DNA from: an uncultured SAR86 cluster bacterium
GTDB lineage: Bacteria; Pseudomonadota; Gammaproteobacteria; Magnimaribacterales; D2472
Length of the DNA: 64,000 nucleotides
Direction of reading: 5' to 3'
Assembly (NCBI GenBank): GCA_902605165.1
Contig: CACLBJ010000004.1
Coordinates: 1-64,000, forward strand
Part shown: in pieces, positions 48,155-57,348 of the stretch
Layout of the letters: each line of letters begins with the position of its first letter
Numbering within the stretch: position 1 is the stretch's first letter
Position numbers and translations under genes: made by a program
The notes under the pieces: generated by a model
What the model saw: the letters and a program-made list of their open reading frames with translations, nothing else
Database searches by the model: none
What the model was told of the DNA's origin: nothing

Positions 48155-49464
48155 AAGCATCCTCAAAAAAATCGAATAATTTACAAGGTACAGTTACCTG
48201 TCCGGGAGATAAGTCTATTTCACAGAGATCTGTGATAATTGGCTCTTTACTTGATGAAGATATTCAAATAAGCGGGTTTCTATTTGCTGAAGATCCTTTG
48301 TCTACCATTGTCGCTTTAAGAAATTTAGGTCATGAAATTGAAATCGACAATGACATAGTTTCGGTTAAGAATTCTAGGAAGAATATTTCTGATCAAAAAG
48401 TTTCTTGCAATTTAGGTAACTCTGGAACAGGATTTAGATTAATTTCAGGTTTGATTGCTGGACAAGAAATAGATGCCGAACTCACAGGCGATGATTCTTT
48501 AAGTAAGCGTCCAATGAACAGGATAATAAAACCTTTAAATGAAATGGGTGCCAAGATCGAATCTAACAAAGGCTGTGCCCCATTAACTTTTAATAAGAGC
48601 CAGCTGGTAAAAGAATTCCTATATGAAATGCCAATTGCCAGCGCTCAACTTAAATCATGTCTTCTGTTAGCGGCTATTTCATCAAATATGAAGTTAACTT
48701 TACATGAGAATAAAGTTTCTAGAGACCATACCGAAAGGATGCTTAAATATTTTGGAGCAAATATAACTACAAAAAAATATGAAGGCATGCAAGATATCAT
48801 TCTTGATACTAATAATAAACTCGAAGCAAAAGATTATTCAGTGGTTGGAGATTTTTCCTCAGCATCATTTTTAATAGTGGCTGCACTAATAACTAAAGAT
48901 AGTTCAATTACAATTAAGAATGTTGGAATTAATGAGACAAGATTCACATTATTAGAAATCCTCATAAAAATGGGCTCAAATATTAATATTAAAAACCATT
49001 CAATTTGTTGTGGTGAAAAGGTGGCAGATATTGAAGTTTCTTCTTCTACTTTAACTGGGATAAGTATTGATGAGGAGTCTATTCCTAAAATTATTGATGA
49101 AATTCCGATTTTATCTATTGCGGCAAGCTTTGCTGAGGGTGAAACATCTATAACTGGTGCTGGTGAGTTGAGATTTAAAGAATCTGATAGGCTTATGGCT
49201 ATTGAAGAGGGATTAAATAAGTTAGGCGTAAGTTATAAATCATCAGATGACAGTATTGTAATTATGGGAAATAGAGATCTAAATATCTCAAAAGAAGTCA
49301 ATATTGAATCTTTTGGTGATCACAGAATCGCTATGAGTTTTTTAATTGCTGGATTAAGATTTGATTCAGAAGTGCATGTAAATGATTGCAAAAATATTGA
49401 TACATCCTTTCCAAGCTTTTTTGAAACCTTCTCGTCTTTAGGGGCAGATATAAAAACAATATGA
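48151..49464 (+). CDS. aroA: 3-phosphoshikimate 1-carboxyvinyltransferase (EPSP synthase), class II-like
   Basis: 437 residues joining shikimate 3-phosphate and PEP. Blocks are PGDKSISQRS, NLGNSGTGFRL, KRPMNRII, PIASAQLKSC, RDHTERML, ELRFKESDRL and DHRIAMSF, closer to class II (CP4-type) than to the E. coli enzyme. The residue that is alanine in CP4 (GNAATG) is glycine here, so it lacks the CP4 tolerance change. The start is GTG, overlapping tyrA. Confidence 0.95.
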   Translation: MKASSKKSNNLQGTVTCPGDKSISQRSVIIGSLLDEDIQISGFLFAEDPLSTIVALRNLGHEIEIDNDIVSVKNSRKNISDQKVSCNLGNSGTGFRLISGLIAGQEIDAELTGDDSLSKRPMNRIIKPLNEMGAKIESNKGCAPLTFNKSQLVKEFLYEMPIASAQLKSCLLLAAISSNMKLTLHENKVSRDHTERMLKYFGANITTKKYEGMQDIILDTNNKLEAKDYSVVGDFSSASFLIVAALITKDSSITIKNVGINETRFTLLEILIKMGSNINIKNHSICCGEKVADIEVSSSTLTGISIDEESIPKIIDEIPILSIAASFAEGETSITGAGELRFKESDRLMAIEEGLNKLGVSYKSSDDSIVIMGNRDLNISKEVNIESFGDHRIAMSFLIAGLRFDSEVHVNDCKNIDTSFPSFFETFSSLGADIKTI

Positions 49465-50114
49465 ATAAGGTAATAACTATTGACGGACCTTCAGCATCAG
49501 GAAAAGGTACTTTAGCAATCTTATTGGCAGAAAGATTGAATTGGAAAATACTAGATAGTGGGGCTTTATATAGGGCTTTTGCATATTTCTCAATAAGCGA
49601 AAATGATCAGAAATTAATTGAACAAAATTTAAGGAAGATCAGCTTTAATATCGCTGATAACAGCATTCAAGTCCTATTTGAAAATGAAGATATCTCAGGG
49701 CATCTAAGAACTGAAGAGACAGCCATTCAGGCATCGAAAATAAGCTCTTTGCCATCAACAAGGGAAATACTTCTTCCTATTCAAAGATTCTTTTCAGAAA
49801 CAAGTAATCTTATTGCAGATGGAAGAGATATGGGGAGTGTAGTTTTTCCTAATGCAAATTTTAAATTTTTCCTTGATGCAGCTCCTGAAGTGAGAGCAAA
49901 AAGAAGGTATTTAGAGTTGCAGAAAAGGGGACAAGAAGTTAATATGCACGACCTAATAAATGATATTGTTGAAAGAGACAAAAAAGATAGAACAAGAGAA
50001 TTGTCTCCACTGATTAAAACAGAAGATTCTATATTATTAGATTCTACAAATTTAAATCAGGAATCTATATTAGCCGAGGCTCTTCAACATATTAAAGAAA
50101 GGAATATTTTATGA
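49461..50114 (+). CDS. cmk: Cytidylate kinase
   Basis: 217-residue P-loop nucleoside monophosphate kinase: IDGPSASGKGTLA at the N-terminus, LDSGALYRAFAYF, and DGRDMGSVVFPNANFKFFLDA with RAKRRYLELQKRG. It phosphorylates CMP and dCMP. Position between aroA and rpsA is the conserved gammaproteobacterial order. It overlaps both neighbours by 4 bp. Confidence 0.96.
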   Translation: MNKVITIDGPSASGKGTLAILLAERLNWKILDSGALYRAFAYFSISENDQKLIEQNLRKISFNIADNSIQVLFENEDISGHLRTEETAIQASKISSLPSTREILLPIQRFFSETSNLIADGRDMGSVVFPNANFKFFLDAAPEVRAKRRYLELQKRGQEVNMHDLINDIVERDKKDRTRELSPLIKTEDSILLDSTNLNQESILAEALQHIKERNIL

Positions 50115-51418
50115 GTGAATCTTTTGCAGACCTTTTAGACGAAAGCATTGCAAGTCTTGAAATGCAGCCTGGATCAATAGTCTCCGGCGTTGTTTTGGAT
50201 ATAGATAAAAACTGGGTCACAGTTCATGTTGGTCTCAAATCTGAGGGTGTGATTTCAATTGATGAATTTAGAACAAATGATGGCCAGTTAAATATTGAGG
50301 TTGGTGATCAAATCGAAGTTGCTTTAGAAGCCGTTGAAGATGGCTACGGTGAGACAAGAATCTCACGAGAGAAAGCAAGAAAAATATCTACTTGGAAAAA
50401 TCTTGAACACGCTCTAGAAACTGGTGAATTTGTAACTGGTAAAATATTAAATCGAGTCAAAGGTGGTTTCGCAGTTGAGGTGGATGTAGTTAAAGCATTC
50501 TTACCAGGATCACTAGTAGACACTAGACCACTAAAAGAAGCTCCTAACATTGAAAACACTATTCAAGACTTCAAGGTTATTAAGCTAGATTACAAAAGAA
50601 ATAACGTTGTTCTATCAAGAAAAGCTGTTCTAGAAGAAGCTAATTCTGCTGAGAAGTTAGAGCTGCTTAAAAATTTAGAAGAGGGGCAAATAGTTAAAGG
50701 AATAGTCAAAAATATCACTGACTACGGCGCATTTATTGATCTTGGTGGACTTGATGGATTACTGCACATAACAGATATTTCATGGTCAAGAGTTATCAAT
50801 CCAGCAGATTCACTTAATTTAGGTGAAGAGATCGAAGTTAAAGTGTTAAGTTTTGATAAAGAAAAGTTAAGAGTATCTCTTGGTTTAAAACAAATACTAA
50901 ATGATCCTTGGGAAGAGATTGACTCCAAATATAGTTCAGGCGGTATTTATGAGGCAGTGGTTAGCAATGTTACAGATTATGGTTGCTTTGCAGAGCTTGA
51001 ACAAGGAATCGAAGGCTTGATTCACTTATCAGAGCTAGACTGGACGTCAAAAAATATACATCCTTCAAAAGTTGTTTCTCAAGCTGAAAAAATTAAAGTA
51101 ATGATTTTAGAAATTGATAGAGAAAAAAGAAGAATATCTTTAGGGTTAAAGCAAACCAAACCAAACCCCTGGGTTGAATTTGATAATAAATATAATCTTG
51201 GTGACAATGTTGAAGGAGAAATCAAATCTATCACTGATTTTGGTATTTTTGTTGGCCTTGAAGGCAACATAGATGGTTTAATTCATCTTTCAGATATTTC
51301 TGAGGAAGATAATGCCAAGGAAGCTTTAGAAAAATTCTCGAAAGGCGATAAAATTACATGCGTTATTTTTGGAATTGATTCTGATAGAGAGAGAATTTCT
51401 CTTAAATTGAGTGAATAA
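50111..51418 (+). CDS. rpsA: 30S ribosomal protein S1, five S1 domains
   Basis: 435 residues instead of about 557 in E. coli. Five S1 repeats can be counted, starting near residues 20, 107, 190, 277 and 362 (for example GSIVSGVVLDI, GEFVTGKILNR, GQIVKGIVKNITDYGAFIDL and later GDNVEGEIKSITDFGIFVGL). The protein stops right after the fifth, so the sixth C-terminal domain is absent. S1 binds mRNA on the 30S subunit. It overlaps ihfB by 8 bp. Confidence 0.95.
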   Translation: MSESFADLLDESIASLEMQPGSIVSGVVLDIDKNWVTVHVGLKSEGVISIDEFRTNDGQLNIEVGDQIEVALEAVEDGYGETRISREKARKISTWKNLEHALETGEFVTGKILNRVKGGFAVEVDVVKAFLPGSLVDTRPLKEAPNIENTIQDFKVIKLDYKRNNVVLSRKAVLEEANSAEKLELLKNLEEGQIVKGIVKNITDYGAFIDLGGLDGLLHITDISWSRVINPADSLNLGEEIEVKVLSFDKEKLRVSLGLKQILNDPWEEIDSKYSSGGIYEAVVSNVTDYGCFAELEQGIEGLIHLSELDWTSKNIHPSKVVSQAEKIKVMILEIDREKRRISLGLKQTKPNPWVEFDNKYNLGDNVEGEIKSITDFGIFVGLEGNIDGLIHLSDISEEDNAKEALEKFSKGDKITCVIFGIDSDRERISLKLSE

Positions 51419-51704
51419 GAAATCAAATAAGCTTAATAGATCCGATATAGAAGCATATATTCAAAAACAACTTCCTCAAATTTCCAATAACCAAATAAAA
51501 CTTTCAATAGATCTTATTATTAATCAAATAGTTGAAGCTGTTGCCATGGACGAAAAAGTAGAGATAAGAGGATTTGGAACATTTTCTAAGAAGTATGTAA
51601 GACCTAGAAAATTTGTGAACCCTAAGACAAAAGAGGTCTCATATCTTGGAGAGACCGAAACTATACATTTTAAACCCTCAAAAAAGCTGACAAAGATATT
51701 ATGA
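51411..51704 (+). CDS. ihfB: Integration host factor beta subunit
   Basis: DNA-bending HU/IHF-family protein of 97 residues. The N-terminus LNRSDIEAYIQKQLP, the arm VEIRGFGTFSKKYVRPR with NPKT and HFKPSKKL fit IhfB. The rpsA-ihfB linkage supports IHF rather than HU. The start is GTG at 51411, within the end of rpsA. Confidence 0.92.
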   Translation: MNKKSNKLNRSDIEAYIQKQLPQISNNQIKLSIDLIINQIVEAVAMDEKVEIRGFGTFSKKYVRPRKFVNPKTKEVSYLGETETIHFKPSKKLTKIL

Positions 51705-52351
51705 AAAAGAAATTAATAGTCGCTCTTGATTTTGATAGTGCTGAGTTAGCATTAAATTTTTTAGAAAATTTAGATCCGCAAAAGTGCTTAGTAAAAGTTG
51801 GATTAGAGCTTTTTATCTCGGAAGGGTGGAAAGTATTAGACTTAATTTCAGAAAAGGGATTTGAAATCTTCCTTGATCTTAAGCTACATGATATTCCCAA
51901 TACAGTGGCAAATTCTATTAGAAAGATTTCCAATTTTAATGTTGCTCTTACTACAATTCATCTTAATGGCGGTAAAGATATGCTTGAAGCAGCCTCTTCA
52001 GAAAAAGGGGATGTAAAAATTCTTGGAGTTAGCATACTTACAAGCCTATCTGGAGACGATATTTTTGAAATAACTCATACAGAATTCGATACTTATTTTA
52101 ATAATTTAATATCTATTGCTTCTAGCACGAATATTGATGGAGTAGTTTGTTCCCCAAATGAACTCGATAAACTAAATAACTTTAATAAACTTAAGGTTGT
52201 TCCTGGCATAAGAAATGATATTTTAGATGATGATCAGAAAAGAGTGATGAGTCCTTTCGAAGCCTATAAAAAGGGTGCTGATTTTATTGTTGTTGGAAGA
52301 CCTATAACTAAATCAGAGAACCCAAGAAAAGCTTTGGAGCTTTTCTTATGA
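51701..52351 (+). CDS. pyrF: Orotidine 5'-phosphate decarboxylase
   Basis: 216-residue TIM barrel that makes UMP. LIVALDFDSAE, KVGLELFISEG, IFLDLKLHDIPNTVANS (catalytic Asp-Lys-Asp cluster), VVPGIRND and DFIVVGRPITK are present. In E. coli lapA-lapB separate ihfB and pyrF; those genes are missing here. Overlaps of 4 bp on both sides. Confidence 0.96.
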   Translation: MKKKLIVALDFDSAELALNFLENLDPQKCLVKVGLELFISEGWKVLDLISEKGFEIFLDLKLHDIPNTVANSIRKISNFNVALTTIHLNGGKDMLEAASSEKGDVKILGVSILTSLSGDDIFEITHTEFDTYFNNLISIASSTNIDGVVCSPNELDKLNNFNKLKVVPGIRNDILDDDQKRVMSPFEAYKKGADFIVVGRPITKSENPRKALELFL

Positions 52352-53664
52352 AATTTAACTCATTTATTGAAAGCTTAAGAGAAAAAGGTGACTCTCAATT
52401 TAGTGACAATCAATTATCAACTGATGTAATTTCCATAGATCAGATGTCTCATCCAATTAATAATGATACAAGGAAGATGTTTTATAAATATGCTGCAGTA
52501 AAGGAAGTAATTCAAAAATTTAACAATATTGTTATTGGAGAAATAGCTAACTTTACAGAAAAAAAATCAGTAACTCATTTTGAATATAAAAAAGGAAATA
52601 AAAAAAACTTTGTAGAAGACCAGAGGAATATCTTATCTATAGCAAAAAAAATCAGAAGAAATTTTAAAAGAGTTATTATTTTTAGTATCGGTGGATCGAA
52701 TCTTGGGCCATCGTTAATGAATGATATTTTTAATGAGAATGATTTAGAAATCATCTTCATAACAGGAAGCGATCCTGATGAATATTCTAGTATCCAAATA
52801 CAAGAAGATGATGCTCTAGTTATCGCTTCAAAGTCTTTTGGGACGTTAGAAACACTATCATCATACAAGGAGGTTTGCGGTAATAATTTTTATCATAATA
52901 CTTTTGCAATTACAGCAAACAAATCTGTAGCCTTAGATTTTGGTGTTTATGAAGAAAATATTATCTCTTTCGACTCCTCAACAGGAGGAAGATTTTCAAT
53001 TTGGAGCCCAATAAATCTAGTTTTATGTTTATTAGAGGGAGAGAGGGGATATAAAGATTTTTTGCAGGGCGGCAAGGAAATGGATAACGCATGCTTAAAA
53101 AGCCCAGAAGATAATCCAGCTTTCCAGCTTTCGGTTCAAGATATTATTTATAACAATTTATTAAACGTAGAAACAACCCTTGTAGCGAACTATGACTATA
53201 AACTTAGAAATTTTATAAGGTTTGCACAACAGGTTGAAATGGAATCAAATGGAAAAAGCATTAATTCAAGCAACAATAAAGTTGATTATCAAACTGGATC
53301 AATTATTTGGGGTGGTTATGGCCCTGAATCACAACACTCATTCTTCCAACATGTGTTTCAAGGAACAAAGCAATCAAATAAATATTTTATTTGCTCTCAG
53401 TCCAATAAGCTTAACTACAAACAGATGGTTGCACAAATTGAATCCTTAGTTCAAGGGAATGAGCAAGAAACAGACATTCATAAAAAAACAAATACTTCTG
53501 GAGCTACCAAAATTGAGCTTAAAGATTTATCTCCTTATTCAATAGGGCAGCTATTATCTCTATGGGAAAATAAAACTATCTTCAATAGTATTTTTTGGAA
53601 TACAAATGCATTTGACCAATGGGGTGTCGAATTAGGTAAAATTAATACCAAAAAGCAATTGTAA
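52348..53664 (+). CDS. pgi: Glucose-6-phosphate isomerase, short form
   Basis: 438 residues with IIFSIGGSNLGPSLM, SKSFGTLET, FAQQVEMESNGKS, GGYGPESQHSFFQHVFQGT (catalytic Glu and His) and NAFDQWGVELGK. E. coli Pgi has 549 residues; the shortening is mostly N-terminal, before the first SIS domain, and in the C-terminal arm. It interconverts glucose 6-phosphate and fructose 6-phosphate. The usual NPFDQWGVELGK reads NAFDQWGVELGK. Confidence 0.93.
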   Translation: MKFNSFIESLREKGDSQFSDNQLSTDVISIDQMSHPINNDTRKMFYKYAAVKEVIQKFNNIVIGEIANFTEKKSVTHFEYKKGNKKNFVEDQRNILSIAKKIRRNFKRVIIFSIGGSNLGPSLMNDIFNENDLEIIFITGSDPDEYSSIQIQEDDALVIASKSFGTLETLSSYKEVCGNNFYHNTFAITANKSVALDFGVYEENIISFDSSTGGRFSIWSPINLVLCLLEGERGYKDFLQGGKEMDNACLKSPEDNPAFQLSVQDIIYNNLLNVETTLVANYDYKLRNFIRFAQQVEMESNGKSINSSNNKVDYQTGSIIWGGYGPESQHSFFQHVFQGTKQSNKYFICSQSNKLNYKQMVAQIESLVQGNEQETDIHKKTNTSGATKIELKDLSPYSIGQLLSLWENKTIFNSIFWNTNAFDQWGVELGKINTKKQL

Positions 53665-53667
53665 GAT

Positions 53668-55440
53668 TTGAAAGATAAAATTAAACATATTCCTGAATCG
53701 CCAGGCGTCTATAAGTTTTTTTCTAATAAAGAACTAATCTACATTGGAAAAGCAAAAAATCTTAAAAAAAGAACCTCATCTTATTTTGGAAAGTCTCTAA
53801 AGGATAGAAAAACAAATCAAATACGAAGACTCACTGACCACATTGAAGTTTTTATAACTAATAATGAAGTTGAAGCGCTGTTGCTTGAGCAGAATCTCAT
53901 TAAAGAGAATAAACCAAAATTTAATATTCTTTTAAGAGATGATAAAACATATCCATATATATTTTTTTCTCTTGATCAAGAATTCCCAGGAGTTTATCTA
54001 AAAAGAACAAAGGGTTCTGTTAATAAAAACTATATTGGCCCCTTTATAAGCTCTCAAGCTGTTAAAAACTCAATAAAAGATATCCAGAAAATATTTAGGG
54101 TAAGAAATTGCTCTGATACAACTTTTAAATCAAGAACCAGGCCATGTATTGAGTTTCAGATGAAAAGATGCAGCGCGCCTTGTACTAAATATATAACAAA
54201 AGAAGAATATATGGAGGATATCGAAAAATCTAAGGATTATCTTACTTCTTCAAAAAGAAACATGGTTTCTAATTTAAAAAAAGCTATGAAGATAGCTTCT
54301 GATGAACTTAACTATGAAAAGGCAGCAGAAATAAGAAATAGGATAAATCAAGTTGAAATCATTAATGAAAAACAAGCCATTACTCCTAATGGGATTGACG
54401 CTGATATTTTCTCAGTTGAAAAGGTAAATAATTATGCTGGAATATGTATAGTAACTATAAGAGATGGAAAAATACGAGGAACAAAAACTCATTTAGTTAA
54501 GGATGCTTTTCTTGAAACCAAAAACAATCTTTATGAGTTAGCAGTTTTTAATTTCTACTCAAGTAAAGCTAATTTACCAAAGAAAATATTCTTTGCATCG
54601 CCATCATATGAGCTAATTCTTATAAAAAAATGTATTAGAGATAATATTTCTGAAAAAATAGTTTTTCCAAAAACAAGAAATTCTTTTATCAAGCCTATAG
54701 TCTCACTTGCAAAAAATAATGCTGCACAAATAATCCGAAATCATTTAAGTAAAAAAGAAAAATATGCTTTTGCATATCAGGAACTTTCTAAGAAGCTAGG
54801 AACTAAAAAAATTGAAAGAATAGATGCATTCGATATAAGTCATCAATATATGAAACAAGGGGTTGGATCATGTGTGGTATTTGCAGAGAGCGGACCTTCA
54901 AAAAAAGATTACAGACTATTCAATATTCCAAATGATATGGCTGGTAATGATATTGCATCAATGGAGCATGTAATTTCAAGGAGATTAAAATACTATGAGG
55001 ATCAAAAACCTGACTTGATTTTAATAGATGGGGGAAGAACCCAATTAAATTTTACAAACAAAATACTCAAGAATTTTGGCATGGAGAAAATTATAGTTTT
55101 AGGAATTGCCAAGGGCATGGGAAGAGTAAGGGCTACTGAAACTATATATACAAATAAAGGTATTTTAGAAATAGATCCTCATTCGGAGTCTTTTAAGCTT
55201 TTAAATGAGGCAAGAGATGAATCTCATAGATTTGCTATAACTGCATCAAGAAAAAAAATACGAAAATCAAATAAATATTCTGTATTGGATTCTGTTAAGG
55301 GTATTGGACCAATAACTAAAAAAGCTTTACTTAAGGAGTTTAAGAGTCTAAGAGGTATAAAAGATGCTTCAAAGGATGATCTAATGACTATCAAAAATAT
55401 AAATGAGACAATGGCATTAGAAATTAAACAAAAATTATGA
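53668..55440 (+). CDS. uvrC: Excinuclease ABC subunit C
   Basis: 590 residues: GIY-YIG nuclease domain (SPGVYKFFSNKELIYIGKA), cysteine-rich FQMKRCSAPC, UVR motif (DELNYEKAAEIRNRI), the RNase H-like 5' nuclease domain with DAFDISH and LILIDGGRTQLN, and a C-terminal HhH (LDSVKGIGPITKKALL). It makes both incisions in nucleotide excision repair. The start is TTG at 53668, three bases after pgi. Confidence 0.96.
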   Translation: MKDKIKHIPESPGVYKFFSNKELIYIGKAKNLKKRTSSYFGKSLKDRKTNQIRRLTDHIEVFITNNEVEALLLEQNLIKENKPKFNILLRDDKTYPYIFFSLDQEFPGVYLKRTKGSVNKNYIGPFISSQAVKNSIKDIQKIFRVRNCSDTTFKSRTRPCIEFQMKRCSAPCTKYITKEEYMEDIEKSKDYLTSSKRNMVSNLKKAMKIASDELNYEKAAEIRNRINQVEIINEKQAITPNGIDADIFSVEKVNNYAGICIVTIRDGKIRGTKTHLVKDAFLETKNNLYELAVFNFYSSKANLPKKIFFASPSYELILIKKCIRDNISEKIVFPKTRNSFIKPIVSLAKNNAAQIIRNHLSKKEKYAFAYQELSKKLGTKKIERIDAFDISHQYMKQGVGSCVVFAESGPSKKDYRLFNIPNDMAGNDIASMEHVISRRLKYYEDQKPDLILIDGGRTQLNFTNKILKNFGMEKIIVLGIAKGMGRVRATETIYTNKGILEIDPHSESFKLLNEARDESHRFAITASRKKIRKSNKYSVLDSVKGIGPITKKALLKEFKSLRGIKDASKDDLMTIKNINETMALEIKQKL

Positions 55441-55976
55441 TTACTAAAATACTTAACGTCATAACTCTTTCAAGAATCTTATGCGCAATATTAATTTATT
55501 TGATTTTATATTTAGAAAGTAACTACGCTGTAGCTTTATTTTTATTTTTTATTGCATCTTTTTCTGACTTTCTTGATGGCTATCTTGCAAGAAAAACGAA
55601 CTCCGAATCCGTATTGGGGGAAATTCTAGATCCTATAGCTGATAAATTATTAATTGTGTTTGTTCTAATTGGTTTAAGCATAAACCTTGATAGTTTTTTA
55701 ATTGGCTTTATTTCAGCTGCTATTATTTCAAGAGAAATTTGGGTAGCTGCTTTAAGAGATATCAACTCTAGAAATAACCAATCTGATAAAACAAGAGTGA
55801 CTTTTTTAGCAAAGATAAAAACTGCAATACAGATGTTGTCGATATTGATGTATCTTTTCGGTCTAACAATTAATAATATGATGGTTCTTTTCTTTGCGGA
55901 TATTATTCTTATAATCGCCCTTTTAGTTACAATTCAGACAGGTTTTCAATATACAATTTCAACTTTTAAGAAATGA
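55437..55976 (+). CDS. pgsA: CDP-diacylglycerol-glycerol-3-phosphate 3-phosphatidyltransferase
   Basis: Membrane enzyme of 179 residues making phosphatidylglycerophosphate, the substrate of PgpA. The CDP-alcohol phosphotransferase signature is DFLDGYLARKTN leading to GEILDPIADKLL, with about four membrane segments. uvrC-pgsA is the conserved pair. It overlaps uvrC and kdsD by 4 bp each. Confidence 0.94.
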   Translation: MITKILNVITLSRILCAILIYLILYLESNYAVALFLFFIASFSDFLDGYLARKTNSESVLGEILDPIADKLLIVFVLIGLSINLDSFLIGFISAAIISREIWVAALRDINSRNNQSDKTRVTFLAKIKTAIQMLSILMYLFGLTINNMMVLFFADIILIIALLVTIQTGFQYTISTFKK

Positions 55977-56941
55977 GCAAAGATAAAAAAATAATAGATA
56001 TAGCTAGGCAAGTTATTGACGATGAAGTAGAGGCTCTAATTGGTTTAAAAGACTACATTGATGAAAACTTTGAAGAAATCATAGATATTATTTACAAGTG
56101 TAAAGGCCGACTAATTTTTACAGGAATTGGAAAGTCAGGACATATTAGTAAAAAGATTTCTGCAACTTTATCAAGCACTGGAACTAGCTCTTTCTTTATG
56201 CATTCCACTGAAGCCTTTCATGGAGATCTAGGGATGATTCAGAACGATGATATAGTTGTTGCAATAAGCTATTCAGGTGAGACAGATGATCTTCTAAAAA
56301 CAATACCAATTATAAAAAATTTAGGCTGCTCTGTAATAGGCGTATCAGGAAATGATGAATCAACTCTTGCTAAGATTTCTGACTACCATCAGTTAATAAA
56401 AGTTGAAAAAGAAGCCTGCCCTCTTGATCTTGCTCCAACTTCAAGCGCTACTGCAACTCTTGTTTGGGGAGATGCATTGGCAATTTCGTTAATGAATAAA
56501 AAAGATTTTAAACCTGAAGATTTTGCAAAGTCTCATCCTGGAGGTACTTTGGGAAAAAGATTACTTCTTTCATCAAAAGATGTAATGGTTTCAGGAGATG
56601 AAATGCCAATCATTAATCGTGACGAGCTCACAAAAGATGTTATAAAGATTATTTCTGAGAAAGGCATGGGTGTGACATTTGTCAAGGATCACGATGATAA
56701 AATTATTGGTTTAATAACTGATGGAGATATAAGAAGAGCTATAGATAAATCAAATTACTTTTTCGATATGACTGCTCAAGACATTATGAGTAAAAGCTTT
56801 CTTTCCGTAAGTCCTGATGATTTAGCGTCCGATTGTTTGAATATAATGGCTAAAAAAAAGATAGGATGTTTAGCTGTAATGCAGGATGGTGAATTAGTTG
56901 GAATAGTAAATCAAAAAGATCTCGTGAAGCTAGGCATATAA
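55973..56941 (+). CDS. kdsD: Arabinose-5-phosphate isomerase KdsD
   Basis: 322 residues: SIS sugar-isomerase domain (FTGIGKSGHISKKISATLSS, FHGDLGMI, AISYSGETDDLL) and two C-terminal CBS domains (about 205-322). It converts ribulose 5-phosphate to arabinose 5-phosphate for Kdo. Its usual neighbours kdsC and lptC are absent; here it is inserted between pgsA and the tRNA genes. It could also serve a capsular pathway (KpsF type) given the polysaccharide cluster 1.3 kb downstream. Confidence 0.9.
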   Translation: MSKDKKIIDIARQVIDDEVEALIGLKDYIDENFEEIIDIIYKCKGRLIFTGIGKSGHISKKISATLSSTGTSSFFMHSTEAFHGDLGMIQNDDIVVAISYSGETDDLLKTIPIIKNLGCSVIGVSGNDESTLAKISDYHQLIKVEKEACPLDLAPTSSATATLVWGDALAISLMNKKDFKPEDFAKSHPGGTLGKRLLLSSKDVMVSGDEMPIINRDELTKDVIKIISEKGMGVTFVKDHDDKIIGLITDGDIRRAIDKSNYFFDMTAQDIMSKSFLSVSPDDLASDCLNIMAKKKIGCLAVMQDGELVGIVNQKDLVKLGI

Positions 56942-57348
56942 TGAAGATTTTAATAATGGGTTTATCAGGAAGCGGCAAAACATTTCTATCAAAACTTTTA
57001 CAAAAAGAATTATCATGTGCTTGGTACAACGCAGATAATCTAAGAGAGATGGCTAATGATTGGGATTTCACAGATGAAGGGCGAATGAGGCAGAGCTCTA
57101 GGATGAGAGCAATAGCCGATTTTGAGAAGCAAAATGGAAGAAAAGTAATTTGTGATTTTATATGCCCAAAAAAAAGTTCAAGAAAAATATTTGATGCTGA
57201 TTATTGTATTTGGATGGATACAGTTAAGGAGAGCAACTTTAAAGATACAGATAAGATCTTTGAAGAGCCAGAAAATTTTAATTTAAAGATTTCTAAGTGG
57301 AATCAATATAGTCCTTCAGAAATAGCAGAGTTAATTAGAAATGTTTGA
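56941..57348 (+). CDS. CysC-like small P-loop kinase
   Basis: 135 residues. The P-loop GLSGSGKT (7-14), ADNLREMANDWDFTDEGRMRQ and VICDFICPKK match the first two thirds of adenylylsulfate kinase, but the protein is about 60 residues shorter and lacks the C-terminal substrate region; no other sulfate-assimilation gene is near. It shares one base with kdsD and overlaps the next nucleotidyltransferase by 8 bp. A kinase acting on a small phosphorylated metabolite with its neighbour is an inference. Confidence 0.7.
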   Translation: MKILIMGLSGSGKTFLSKLLQKELSCAWYNADNLREMANDWDFTDEGRMRQSSRMRAIADFEKQNGRKVICDFICPKKSSRKIFDADYCIWMDTVKESNFKDTDKIFEEPENFNLKISKWNQYSPSEIAELIRNV

